64,000 bases of DNA from Ascarosepion bandense (Eukaryota > Mollusca > Cephalopoda > Sepiida > Sepiidae), in contig JBBBDQ010000401.1 of assembly GCA_037127315.1 (NCBI GenBank), forward strand, positions 271,001 to 335,000, read 5' to 3'. The notes beneath the pieces are model-generated. The model was not told the DNA's origin. It made no database searches and saw only the letters and a list, made by a program, of their open reading frames with translations. Shown one piece after another: positions 34,147 to 44,875 of this stretch. Made by a program: the position numbers and the translations under genes. The first letter of the stretch is position 1; every line of letters starts with the position of its first letter.

Positions 34147-34319
34147 ATGTATATTTGTTTGAACATTATAAGTAGATATTCTGTTTATAATGAAACAGTA
34201 TTATATATTTATTTTTACCAGCCTGATTTACAATAAATTTTTATTACAAAAATGTGTCATTTGGCAGGATTCAAACCTTTCAAATTGTCGCTTGTTTATA
34301 ACCAGTTTCGTTAATCTTC

Positions 34320-34323
<4 letters not shown>

Positions 34324-34359
<36 letters not shown>
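34324..34359. repeat. (TA)n microsatellite, left flank of Penelope element
   Basis: A pure TA tract a few bases from the left arm beginning at 34370. Confidence 0.95.
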
Positions 34360-34362
<3 letters not shown>

Positions 34363-34369
34363 ATGTTTC

Positions 34370-35600
34370 ATTAAAAACAACCAACAAGGAAGATTTTATA
34401 AAACGTTTTTGAATCTGAACTTTTTTTTAATGCTGGAGATAAGAATGTAAAAATTTTCCATAATTTTCAACTTTCCAAGTGCTTTCAGCCTCTTCACAGG
34501 CCATTTTCAAGGATATTATGCTCTCATGTTTGACTGTAATGTAATTTTTCATTTTAGTGTCAGTATGGGAAACCCATTGGGTCCTACTTTCTCAAATTTT
34601 TACAAGTTGCATATTAAAAACAAAGTGTTTAGAACAACCGACAAAACAGAGATTCACACAAGGTACATCGACAATATTTTTGTTTTAATAAAAAATATGG
34701 ATGAAATCACAAATCTAAAATTAAATTTTGAAAATAACTCCTTGCTGAAATTCACTTATGGACAATAACAAAATCCCATTTTTTAAAGTTAATATAGAGC
34801 CAAAAACCAACAAATTTATCACTTATCTGTATAAAAAACCCATCAGAATTCTTGTCTTCTTAATTATAATAGTCATTGCCCAGAAAGATATAAAATAGCA
34901 GTAATAATGAACTTCTTAAATGGAGCACATCAAAATTCTTCATACCAAAGAATATTTTTGAGCAAACTAAAACACATAAACCAAACATAAATCAACAATA
35001 ATTTTCCCAGCTAAATCATTAATAACCAATAAAATTATTCTTACATAAAATACGACACAAGCATTAAAAATCACACACAAAACATCAACATATTTTATTA
35101 CAGCCAAACTCATTGTAAACAGGACAAATTTTTTATATGAAAAATTATTAAACAGCATATTTCTGCTGTACTGCCTCAAAAATGTTATATTTATCTTATA
35201 GAAAATGGAAGACAGCAAACCTTGTTATTTCTAATAATAATAACCCTATGAAACCTATACTAGCAATGACTAATATAGTGTATGAATTTCAATACCCTGT
35301 ACCAGATTGGGTCTCTTGTCATAAATCAATTACTTATATTAACCATACTACCATTTCTCTGATTAGACGTCTTACATGCCACCCATCTAGTCATAATAGT
35401 GCAAAAAAAATATAAAAAATATTATTAACCCATAACTTACAAGAACCTTAAGAAAAATTTTGGTTGAAAATACAAAAATACTATTTAAATCACAATATCA
35501 GAGGCACTATACATCAAACAATTTTCACCTACCATCAACCTTACACTATTTAACAGTGGAAATCACATGACAGCTTTAAAGAACTCTCTTTTAAAAAAAA

Positions 35601-35631
<31 letters not shown>

Positions 35632-35855
35632 CAAAAATAAAAAAATTACATTACAGTCAAATATGAGAACATAACACTGGGAAAATAACATCCTTGAAAA
35701 TGGCCTGGGAAGAGACTGAAAGCGTTTGGAAAGTCGAAAATTATGGAACATTTTTACATTCCTTACCTCCAGCAAAAAGAAAACGTGTAAAAATACTGGA
35801 AAAATTAAATAAAAAATTAATAAAATCTTCCTTGTCGGTTGTTTTTAATGAAAAA
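34370..35855 (+). mobile_element. Penelope-like element with inverted pseudo-LTRs
   Basis: The left arm (about 34370-34550) and right arm (about 35642-35855) are inverted repeats, for example GGAAGATTTTATAAAACG against the reverse of a matching TAAAATCTTCCTTGTCGG block. Between them the plus strand encodes VSMGNPLGPTFSNFYK, the RT active-site motif RYIDNIFVL (YIDN at 34664-34675), NNSLLKFTYGQ, and further on TANLVISNNN, NIVYEFQYPVPD and TTISLIRRLTCH, the GIY-YIG endonuclease region. The RT is 5'-truncated, frameshifted, and has Asn for the second catalytic Asp (usual YVDD), so the copy is dead. TA tracts flank both ends. Confidence 0.8.
35598..35630. repeat. (AAAT)n microsatellite
   Basis: About eight AAAT units inside the Penelope element, next to its right arm. 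Confidence 0.9.
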
Positions 35856-35878
35856 TATTTAAATGAAAGATTGCTGTC

Positions 35879-35881
<3 letters not shown>

Positions 35882-35911
<30 letters not shown>
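35882..35911. repeat. (TA)n microsatellite, right flank of Penelope element
   Basis: A TA tract between the right arm of the Penelope element and a SINE-C copy. Confidence 0.95.
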
Positions 35912-35916
<5 letters not shown>

Positions 35917-35924
35917 GGCAGCAA

Positions 35925-36080
35925 TAAGTCGGCCTTCTTCATAGCTCAGAGGTAGAATCACTGACTCATGACAATTCGGTTGGGTTTCAATCCTAGCTAA
36001 AAAAAAAGCAATTGAATGTCTAACTGTACTGATGAGCAGTGATACAATGAAACAGATCTGTCTGCAGATGACTATATATA
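35925..36080 (+). mobile_element. SINE-C (tRNA-derived)
   Basis: A tRNA-like head (ATAGCTCAGAGGTAGAATCA, GGGTTTCAATCCTAGC), then TGTACTGATGAGCAGTGATA and AACAGATCTGTCTGCAGATG, ending in a short TATATA tail. Confidence 0.75.
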
Positions 36081-36239
36081 ATGTAAAGAATTTGTCACTT
36101 TAATTGAGCAGGTTCATGCCAACTTCAAAGTTTCATGAGGACACCATTATAATGCTGTCACGAACCTGCTCAGTTAAAGCAAAAAATTCTTTGTACTAAA
36201 CCTATTAAGGCTTTATCTCCACCTCAATATTGAGCACTG

Positions 36240-36307
36240 TCCGATAAAAAAAAAAAAAAAAAAAAAAACCCAGCCTGCCAAAATATATTTTATCAGTAAA
36301 ACTGCTG

Positions 36308-36349
<42 letters not shown>

Positions 36350-36368
36350 AATCTTGGCACTAATCATC

Positions 36369-36405
<37 letters not shown>
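36240..36405. repeat. Poly(A) tracts and (TA)n
   Basis: A homopolymers at 36246-36268 and 36307-36348 and a TA tract at 36373-36405. Confidence 0.9.
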
Positions 36406-36407
<2 letters not shown>

Positions 36408-36454
36408 GAGAGAGAGGGTGCGATGAGAAAATTGTCACCATTTTACATTTTGAT

Positions 36455-37130
36455 TTTGTGCATACACATTTGTTTTTCATGAGTGTACAGTATAGTAGGG
36501 CCATTTGGGCATCTTTCATTGAGAAAAAGAGCACCATGAATTTGGAAATAGTATGCTGTACTGCTTGGCATTTACACCAGAAGCTTCAATACAATCATTT
36601 CAGTATATCTGGGTGTCAATCTGAGGACAGTGCAGAGGATTCAAAAAGAGTTGGTCCAGTCTATTGGTGATTATGAAGGGGTCTGGACTGATTACTAGTG
36701 ATGGCAATGTTATGCCTTCATTCATCTTTCCATAGTGCCTCAGATTCAATATCAAGGACTACATCAAGTACCTTGTAGAGGTCAAGAGGGTGGCTGCTGG
36801 AAGACTATGTTTGGCAACAGGTCTGTACCATGCCACACAAGCAAGAGAACTCAGTAATAACTGTCAGGCAATTTCTGTGACTACTTCACCCCTTAAATTT
36901 GGCCACATAACTCCCCAGACTTCAACCCACTTTATTATCATGTTTGGGATGCAATTGAGCAAGAGACCAACAAAACTCCTTGTAACCTCAAAGATGAACT
37001 GAAGGCAATGTTGGACCAATATTGCCTGAAGATGAGAGTATCTCAAAACATAGAAATTTCAGTGTTGCAATGTACATTTAATTTATAATTGGAAAAAATT
37101 CTTGTGTGACCGGAAGTAAAAGTTTCTTTA
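36455..37130 (+). mobile_element. Mariner/Tc1-like transposase remnant
   Basis: Frames include SIEKKSTMNLEI-like lead-in pieces and, near 36920-37080, PDFNPLYYHVWDAIEQETNK followed by LKDELKAML. This is the C-terminal transposase pattern PDxNPLDYxVW...KDELK; the usual second-Asp context DY is YY here. It is homologous to the minus-strand copy at 6185-6665. Frameshifts are present. Confidence 0.68.
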
Positions 37131-37329
37131 GAAAAAAGGAAAGAGACAAAAATTAGGGGAGAGAGTGGAAGGTGTCAATATAATATGATAGAAGTTGGAA
37201 AAAAGTAGGTCAGATGACAAGAACAAGAGTTCAAGGTTAAAAGATATCATTAATCTCATATTAAGGAAATTTAAATCTACTTTTATGTCGACACTTGCTA
37301 ACCAGTTCATTTCTCTGATTTAAAAGTAA

Positions 37330-37728
37330 ATTTTGATTATATTTTAATATTCTATTTTTTTTTCTACTAAGCACAGATTACATCTATCACCAAGACTATT
37401 GAGAGTATGTGCAAGCTTATTAATTACCAATCTATTTGTGGATTCAGACCTTCTTTCGTTTTCTATAGAAAAAAGTTGTTTGGAATTTAAATTTTGGGTT
37501 AATAAAAGAGTGTCTATGGGAATATTATCTTTGCTTCCATATCCCCACCAAAATCCAAATGTAGACATTATAATTTTTCTTATCTTTTGGGGGAAATGGT
37601 AACTTGGTAGATTTACATTTGCCTTCAACAGAAGTTCTTTGGATCTGCAATTGCAGGAGAGTAAACATCAGGTTTAATATTAATTCCATAGAAATTCCTT
37701 AAAATCTGGTTATTATACAAATTGATGT

Positions 37729-37759
<31 letters not shown>

Positions 37760-38930
37760 AGTGCAGGAATAGCAAATTTTAAGTTTTTTTTTTTCTCGTA
37801 AAGATTTTGCTTAGAGGGTTATCCTTGTGAAAATTTTTACTTACTAATTTCAGAAAAACATTGTCCAATGTTAATATTTGATAGTCCAAAGAATGGGAGT
37901 GAATGAATTTTCTATGTTTACTCTTAACCCTAGACAATTCTGAATTACTAAAAGATGTTAAATAGGATAATTTATCTATAAAGCTGCTTCTTTGGAGAGC
38001 TTTATCATACAATTTTTTGTTTTCATTAGAAGATCTTAAGGTTGGAAGGTAATCGGCTAATTCTAGTACTAACATTAATAGTTATATGTGTTTCACAATG
38101 GAATTGGGGTGGTTAGAACTGATGTTAATATAGCTGGGTGTTACATTCTCTTTATAGTAAGATTTGAAGGAATTGTTATTGAGATTAATGATGATGTCTA
38201 GATAATTAACAAATGTTTAGGTTAAAAGAAATCTCAGTTTTAAATCCTAGTAATTTAAAGATCCTAATGATTGATTTTCTCTTGGATCTTCATAGTCCAT
38301 TACTATTAAGGATTAACATAAGTCCATCAAAATTAATATTAAGACACTTTGTCCAGGTGGAATTGTTAAGAGTTAGAAGAGATTTTCTAGCTGTTAAAAT
38401 AATATGTTTCTTTATCTGTGATCTCTACATACTTTTTAGTGAAATGAATACAGTTTACTAGGTCTCTATAGATAATTGAATAGAAGTCTATAATATCAAG
38501 TTTGAGAAGTATAGGTCTAATTTTATAATATTGGTAAACTAACAGATGGTATCAGATGAATCTTTCCAGAGGTTGGGGCAGAGGATAAGTTGTAGTTTAT
38601 CGGTTATTTTTAATATTTTCAGGGATTAATCTTAATTTACTTTTGATTGGATTTATTAATCTAGGTTGTAAATTATTCTAAAAGTTGGGTTGATTATCTT
38701 TAAATAAAAGGTAAGCATTTTTAGTGTTGAAGAAACAGGTTTTTAAAGGCCTGTTGAAAAAGCTATTCTCCAAATGTAATATTTTTAATATATATTTAAT
38801 AAAAAAAATGTTTGTTGTATATGTTGGCTTGGGAAAGTATTGGTCTATTCAGAATGGTGAGATTGGGGAAAAAAACTCGGTGCAGATTAATATTTCAGTA
38901 ATATTTAAATAGCAGCATTCTCAAGTATTT
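37330..38930 (-). mobile_element. Penelope-like element, RT to endonuclease, degenerate
   Basis: On the minus strand, from high to low coordinates: RPILLKLDIIDFYS (RT motif A style, near 38500), YVEITDKE, DNVFLKLVSKNFHKDNPLSK (37779-37860, a conserved inter-domain segment) and GDRCNLCLVEKKIEY (37344-37390, the Cys-rich endonuclease end). Order and spacing fit a nearly full Penelope ORF broken by stops. A TA tract at 37729-37754 interrupts it. Confidence 0.72.
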
Positions 38931-39037
38931 TCTCTTTTGACGAGTATAGCATTTCTTACGTTGAAATTGTGGCTGTATTTATTTCTGTGTATGACCAGTG
39001 CATTTGTTAAATTGTTATTTAAAATTCATTTCATTGC

Positions 39038-39115
39038 CTCGATAAAGTCCATCAGTGGATGAAACACATAAGTGAAAATATAGTTTTCCTCTTGTCTTTC
39101 TTTTATCATAATGTT
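39038..39115 (+). repeat. Penelope-type terminal fragment
   Basis: GATAAAGTCC, then TGGATGAAACACATAAGTG and a TTTTCCTCTTGTCTTTC stretch, parallels 20366-20440. The stem TCCA/TGGA is followed by GAAAC. Confidence 0.45.
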
Positions 39116-39947
39116 CTTTTCCTCAGATTATAACTGAAAAATTTTACACACACTATATATTACATATACATACACTTGTTTGTACCCACATGCATGTATA
39201 TACATACAATTACATCTCTATTTTAATGAAATATTTTTGTTAAAGCCCATAACAAATGAACTTCCATGTCTGTTCTTCAAACCCGAGATTGCTTTGTTTT
39301 GATTGGTCTATCCTGTCTGTAACAACACCTCCCTGATTAAGGGGGTTTAGATACCCTTTTAAACTTTTAAAACCCTCAAACTTGTAATTGAATTCATCAC
39401 TTGAGAAGACACAGATAGTGTCGAAACAAAATGGCTACTTTTGTAGTGATATTATAACATTTGTTATAAATTATATATATATATTAGATAGAAAGAGAGA
39501 AGAAAATATGTTAGCCTCATACTAATGACAATCTTTCATATACAAAAGAATACTGCAAGTAATGATAAATAATAAAAGCACAATATGGCATTAGCCATAG
39601 ATAACAACTATAGCATCAAATATTTAATAAGACAATGACAAAAACAAAAAATTAGTTATATCACGATTTTAGCAATCAGTGTTGGAATCAAAAACAAAAT
39701 CACTACTGCTACTACTATTATTCATACTACTACTATTAGTAGCACTAATAATAATAATACCACTCCTCACTTAATGACATTCTTGTTAAACAACACCCCA
39801 ACCCCACCCATAATAAAATCTTATAAAATAAAAATTTTAAAATCATATCAAACCAGTAGCTATTGTATGGTGTTCATAAACTTTGTAATCATTTTTTCTT
39901 TTTCTTAAAAATAAATCAAAATAAAATGAAAAAAATAATTTACTTGT

Positions 39948-40264
39948 CAGTCAGTCAGTTAGGTGCCATATGTGAAACACGCTTGGGCGATCATGTCTTG
40001 AAAGAGACATGACTGACTGGGCAGAAGATTATCCCGCAGTAGGTTGCCATTGCTTTCTGCAGTAGACTGGTTGCCAGCCAAGGCTATAGAACCCAATCTG
40101 TCCTGTTATTTAACCCATAACTGGAAGGAAGAAACAGATTAATACCTTTCCCAAGGGTATTTGCACGTAAGTGAATGCAATGAATTCAGCTGGAATTTGA
40201 ACTCCGCTCCCCGATCTCTCGTTCCGAGCCGATATCCACTGCACCACAATGCACAGCCTATTAC
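39948..40264 (-). mobile_element. SINE-A, full-length copy in intron
   Basis: A complete copy flanked by the 9-bp target-site duplication TTTACTTGT at 39939-39947 and 40265-40273. It sits in the last intron, about 300 bases from the SAM exon. Confidence 0.85.
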
Positions 40265-40588
40265 TTTACTTGTACCTTATTTATAATATGCAAACCAATG
40301 TGAAGAATATGAAGTTGTTGTTTTTTTTTTTTTTTTTATTTGTTTTTAACATTTACTATTCAGTACACCAGTGTATGTACATATAGAAACATTACAAATG
40401 GTATGACAGTGACATTAAGACTAATTAAACCTGGTTGACACAAACCCATATGTTGTAAGCTTAGAAGAGTGACAATGTACAAATTCTCACTTAGTGATCA
40501 ATTCATTTCGCATCCAGATTAGTATGTGAGGAATGGTTACAACAATAATAACTGCAATGCTGGCAGAGATGTTAAACAGAAATCTCAC

Positions 40589-40765
40589 CTTAAGTTTTGC
40601 ACCATCGATTAACAGAAGTTCTTTGCCACCAATCAGCTTGTCTGTGAAAGCCTGGCTGTACTTATCCATTTCCAAACTAAACAGCCATTGGCTGACATGT
40701 TCGGGGTTCCACTCATTAATCGGACACGAATGATATGCATTACTTTGTCTATTTGTTGCATTCTC
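40589..40765 (-). CDS. PPP1R9A: SAM-domain exon of neurabin-like scaffold
   Basis: This 177-nt minus-strand exon is in phase 0 at both ends, with acceptor TTTTATTCTGTCAG and donor GTGAGA. It encodes 59 residues. Residues 1-16 are a polar lead-in and 19-59 are the first four helices of a sterile alpha motif domain. The signature is clear: W19, H23-V24, the QWL core (26-28), the Y36/F40 pair, and the G-K-E-L-L-L-I-D-G-A-K-L-K run (47-59) before helix 5. SAM domains mediate homo- or hetero-oligomerisation. In neurabin-1 the SAM domain is C-terminal, after PDZ and coiled coil, in a cytosolic PP1/F-actin scaffold of synapses and junctions. Helix 5 continues in the next exon (31355). A stand-alone SAM protein is the alternative, but the following tail resembles neurabin. 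Confidence 0.85.
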
Positions 40766-40878
40766 CTGACAGAATAAAAGAAAACAAAGGAAAACAAGTT
40801 TTATATTTTAATTGAAAAATCTGTATTATATTTTTGCAACATATTTTTTATAGAGGCTTTAAATGTTTTTTTATAGGT

Positions 40879-40922
40879 TTTTCTGCAGTAGACTGGTTGC
40901 CAGCCAAGGCTATAGAACCCAA
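40879..40922 (-). mobile_element. SINE-A internal scrap
   Basis: About 44 bases (CTGCAGTAGACTGGTTGCCA, CAAGGCTATAGAACCCAAT) match only the middle of SINE-A. Confidence 0.65.
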
Positions 40923-41454
40923 TTAATAATTATTAATAAAACTAATAAAGCGAAAAGGTATAATTTCCTATGAATTTCATTTTTCAATCGAGAGTAAACA
41001 GTATGATTGCATCTGTGAAATATTCATAATGGATGATTTAACATGCTAAAGATTGCAAACAGACAACTTGATTCTAAGTTAATAATAATAATAATAATGG
41101 TGGTAGTAACCATAATAAAAAAAAATGCATTTCACATTTTTAAGAATTTCTATGAAGGCATTAATTAACCCCTTCCCCTTCAATTATTTTTAAGGGAAAG
41201 TTTTTATCTTCAGACAAATTTTTTTTTTTTTTTTATTTGTTTTTAATATAGTAACCAAGAAACTGAGGCACTTCAAAGAACCTGGGTGGTGGCTAACACT
41301 TCTACCAGACATAAGTTGATAATTGGACTCATTTCCATATAAAAAGAAAAAAAAAAATCAAGACTGACATAAAAAATGTCTGTAGCTGATTTTGGGATGT
41401 TATATTGTGAATGTGCTTATACATCCGTGTTTGAAAAAAAAAATTTTTTTTTTT

Positions 41455-42270
41455 TTTTTTTAACAATCATGTCACCCCCAAGCAAGGCATTTTATTGAGC
41501 AGGGGTTTGCATATGAGGAACGCTATGAGAAAGAGTGACAGGTTATAGGGGGTATCAGGAAGAAGGTAAGAGAAGGATGAGAATATTGATGAGAGTGGAG
41601 TAGACAAAGAAAGGAGCATGAGGGAGAGAGGATGCAGGTTAGTGAGATAGGAGATGGCTATTGACTTTACATTTAAATTCTTGGAGATTGTAGCTGTCAG
41701 GGAAGCAAGTAAACGAAAGGGAATTCAACAGGCGAGAAGTGCGAGAATAGAAGCTACTGGAGTAAAATTTGTGTTTACAATTTATTGGTTTCACAGTAAA
41801 TGGGTGGAACCTAGTTGCTAATCTTGTGGCTCGAGTAAATTCATATATGGGGGTACCAGTGAGCTAAGTTCATCGGAGCAGAAGCCATGAAAATATTTGT
41901 AGAAGAGACATAGGGAAGCCACATTGTGCCAGTGAGAAAGTGACTGTATCTGAGCTGCCAAGTCAGGATCGATCACATTACAGATTCTCCGTTAGATTTT
42001 GTCAATGACCTCTAGTTGGATAGCAGGAGCACTCAACCAGATATGGCAGCAGTATTCAATGCACAGGTGGATGGTAGATTTGTGTATGTGCAGGATTGTT
42101 TCAGACGGGAAAAACTTCCTGACTCTGCACAGAGAACAGACCTTCTTAGCAGCAGATTTAGCTATGGATTCGATATAGTCATTCCATCTGAGGTCTGTTG
42201 TGAGAGTTAACCTGAGGAGGCACAGTGTTTTACTTTCAGGGAGACTAGCCTGACCCATGCTAATAGGGAA
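41455..42270 (-). mobile_element. Jockey/CR1-like LINE, post-RT region to 3' end
   Basis: The minus-strand frame 42279-41992 reads MGQASLPESKTLCLLRLTLT, then WNDYIESIAKSAAKKV, VRKFFPSETILHIHKSTI and CIEYCCHIW. It continues to the family terminus, whose plus-strand image is CCCCCAAGCAAGGCA at 41475. It contains the best-preserved post-RT segment of this family in the window. Confidence 0.72.
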
Positions 42271-42339
42271 TAGGAGCAATTATCTATGGTGGTTAATTTC
42301 GATAAAAATGTATATACAAGTCTAAACTGGGGTTAACTA

Positions 42340-42575
42340 CTGAAATTTCTAGGACATACAATCAGAAAAGAGGGCTTGGAGAATTTAATACTCACAGGAC
42401 ATACTGAACTCAAGAGAAAAGCAAAACTGAACAACTTAAGGAGTTTGCGTGAATGAGTGGCAGAACAAGGACAAAAACAAAGCATGGTAAATGGTTAAGT
42501 AATTACTTCTAACAACAAAAAGTTGTGGAGAGCCATAATCACTCATGTCCTGAAAGGCTATGGCACATAAAAAGA
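42340..42575 (+). mobile_element. RTE-like LINE 3' end
   Basis: ATCAGAAAAGAGGGCTTGGA, then TTGTGGAGAGCCATAATCAC and GGCACATAAAAAG, follows the RTE-like terminal order. Confidence 0.6.
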
Positions 42576-43029
42576 AAACGAATATTGAACATCAATATTC
42601 ACAACCAATTATGAGTTTCTGTAAAGAGACAATTACATAAATTACTTTTTTTAATAATGAAATCATCTAGAATGTCAATTTCATAAATTTTTATTTTACA
42701 TTTAGCACTTTCAGGTTAATTTGAATTAATTTGACTACAATAAAAAAACAGTTACAAAAATGTCAATCTTTTCTTGTTCAATGAGAGAATACAGAATTTA
42801 ATGTAAATCTCGTTTTAACATTAATCTGAATGAAAGTCTCTTGTTTAACTGAAGATAAATCATCATCAAAGAAACTCCTTACTATTTTGCATCATTTGGA
42901 CAATTGTCCTCATCTTCATTGCCATATTCACAACATTTCAGCCAATGTGCACTCCAATTGTTTTCAGATGATTAAAATTTTGAACTGAACTCTCAATTTT
43001 GATCACTAGGGTAGATTGTTCTCATTCCA

Positions 43030-43258
43030 TAAAATAAGAGTTCAGTTTAAAATTCCAGTCACTTGAAGGTCAGAGTGTATGATGACCAAAATGTTGTGAA
43101 TATGGTAACAAAGATGAGGACAATAGTCCAAATAATGTAAATAATTACAACACCACATCTCAGAAATACAGAAATATTAAAAGTGAATATGGCAACAAAG
43201 ATGAGGACAACAATGTAAATAGTGTAAATAATTACAATACCTCATCTCAGAAATATTG
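43030..43258. repeat. Dispersed repeat with internal ~80-bp tandem duplication
   Basis: The block GGTAACAAAGATGAGGACAA...GTAAATAATTACAA (from 43103) recurs from about 43188. The left part matches 125-240 and contains a hammerhead-like hairpin at 43062-43096. Confidence 0.55.
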
Positions 43259-43387
43259 ACAAGTTCATTAATTATTTTAAGTTCTGAAAAATATCTACAT
43301 TTATGGTCAATTTAAAGCTGGAATATATTTTTGGATTGTAATTGCACATTAACAATTTGTTTGAGAATAACAATGATTTTTCATTAA

Positions 43388-43535
43388 ATAAGTTCTCCAT
43401 AGCTGAGGATGGAGATGGATTCATATCATTCCCAAGAGTATTTGTACATATGTGACTGTAACAAACCCACCTGGGACTGGAACTTGGATCAGCTTTCTCA
43501 TTCCCCTATTCATTACACCACCTGCACCTCCACAA
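43388..43535 (-). mobile_element. SINE-B, partial copy without 5S head
   Basis: Body and tRNA-like part are present (CATTCCCAAGAGTATTTGTA, ATTACACCACCTGCACC). The 5S-like part is absent. Confidence 0.5.
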
Positions 43536-43549
43536 ATACCTGATCAAGC

Positions 43550-43960
43550 AATACTTTCATGGTTTTTCAAGATGATTTTGTTCATACATTGAGTACTGCT
43601 GTCACATCTGATCTGATACTTGCAGGCATTTAGGGATTCTTGATAAAATCCCCAAAAGAATGTGCACTAATGTCCTCTTTGGTACCTTATAGGTACCATC
43701 ATTTTATAGTTTCAATGGCTGGATGTAACCATAAGTTCTATGCTAACAGTTTCTTCTATCACCTTTTCACTTATGGAACTCTCTTCCAGATTCTTGCTTT
43801 CCAGTCATCTTCAAAAATTTAAATGCAATATCAATTGTGATCCTATTCTTTTATTTTTCCTTCTCCTTAATAAGGTTTTCTTTTTCTCTAATTCTTTCAC
43901 AATCACTAACCCCTAATATGTTAGTGCTTTTGTTAAGGAGTGAAATGATTTTTAAAAATT
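43550..43960 (+). mobile_element. Jockey/CR1-like LINE 3' scrap
   Basis: Degraded versions of the LINE 3' blocks (TATGCTAACAGTTTCTTCTA, ACTCTCTTCCAGATTCTTGC). Confidence 0.45.
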
Positions 43961-44051
43961 TTACTTTTACCAGAAAATTTACAAACTCTACTCTCCCTAC
44001 TACATTTATATTTACAGTGGCTACAGCTGTGGGTAATATTTTATCAGAATG

Positions 44052-44054
<3 letters not shown>

Positions 44055-44096
<42 letters not shown>
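44055..44096. repeat. (AT)n microsatellite
   Basis: A long AT tract preceding a perfect 10-bp stem hairpin at 44101-44130. Confidence 0.95.
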
Positions 44097-44100
<4 letters not shown>

Positions 44101-44241
44101 CTTTAGAACAAGTACAAACATGTTCTAAAGCATAATTTATAATTAATATTCATTGCTCTATGTTTATATTGAGCAATGTTTGAATTTAACATTTTGAACG
44201 TTGCAAATATTTTCTTTATTCCTTATTCATTTGTGTGTGTG

Positions 44242-44245
<4 letters not shown>

Positions 44246-44274
<29 letters not shown>
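44246..44274. repeat. (TA)n microsatellite
   Basis: A TA tract following Penelope-type terminal wording. Confidence 0.95.
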
Positions 44275-44279
<5 letters not shown>

Positions 44280-44597
44280 CTTAAAAGGTATGCAAAAAAC
44301 AATATTGCATTTGTATAAAAGAAGTATTTGTTATTGTACTCATTAAATTGTTTTTAAAATAGGAGTATTTTATATTAAATAATAAAACTTAATTTTTCTA
44401 CCCAAAAAAGTTAATGAAAATTTATTGTACTAAGCTATGCATCCTAGTAAAACCAACTGCACTTTGTACCCCTTTACCTGTTTGCGCTTCTCAGATTTTG
44501 GTCAATCAGTGTATGACTAGTTTAGAGGCTGTGATGAACAGACGGAAATCAGAATTTTATATATAATCTCTCTTATAATAAAGACCATTATATATAT

Positions 44598-44759
44598 ATA
44601 TAGTCATCCGCAGACAGATCTGTTTCACAGCTCATCAGTACAGTTAGACAGCCAATTGCTTTTGGCCCAGGATTGAAACCCGACCAAACTGGCGTCAGTT
44701 GGCAATTCTAACTGAGCTCTCAGTAGAAAAAGGCAGACATTTTTAGCGTGTATATTATC

Positions 44760-44760
<1 letters not shown>
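44598..44760 (-). mobile_element. SINE-C (tRNA-derived)
   Basis: A minus-strand copy: CATCCGCAGACAGATCTGTT, CAGCTCATCAGTACAGTTAG, CCCAGGATTGAAACCCG. TA tracts lie on both sides. Confidence 0.72.

Positions 44761-44762
<2 letters not shown>

Positions 44763-44819
<57 letters not shown>
44763..44819. repeat. (TA)n(TG)n microsatellite
   Basis: A compound TA/TG tract between SINE-C and the 38-bp minisatellite. Confidence 0.95.
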
Positions 44820-44824
<5 letters not shown>

Positions 44825-44875
44825 AAATATATTTCCTAACATGATCGGGGGGGGGGAGAATAGCTAGCTAGCTAG

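Noticed and set aside
40487..40675. A 62-residue minus-strand ORF as a stand-alone membrane protein
   Set aside because: Its first half is the SAM exon and the hydrophobic half is intron read-through past a GTGAGA donor.
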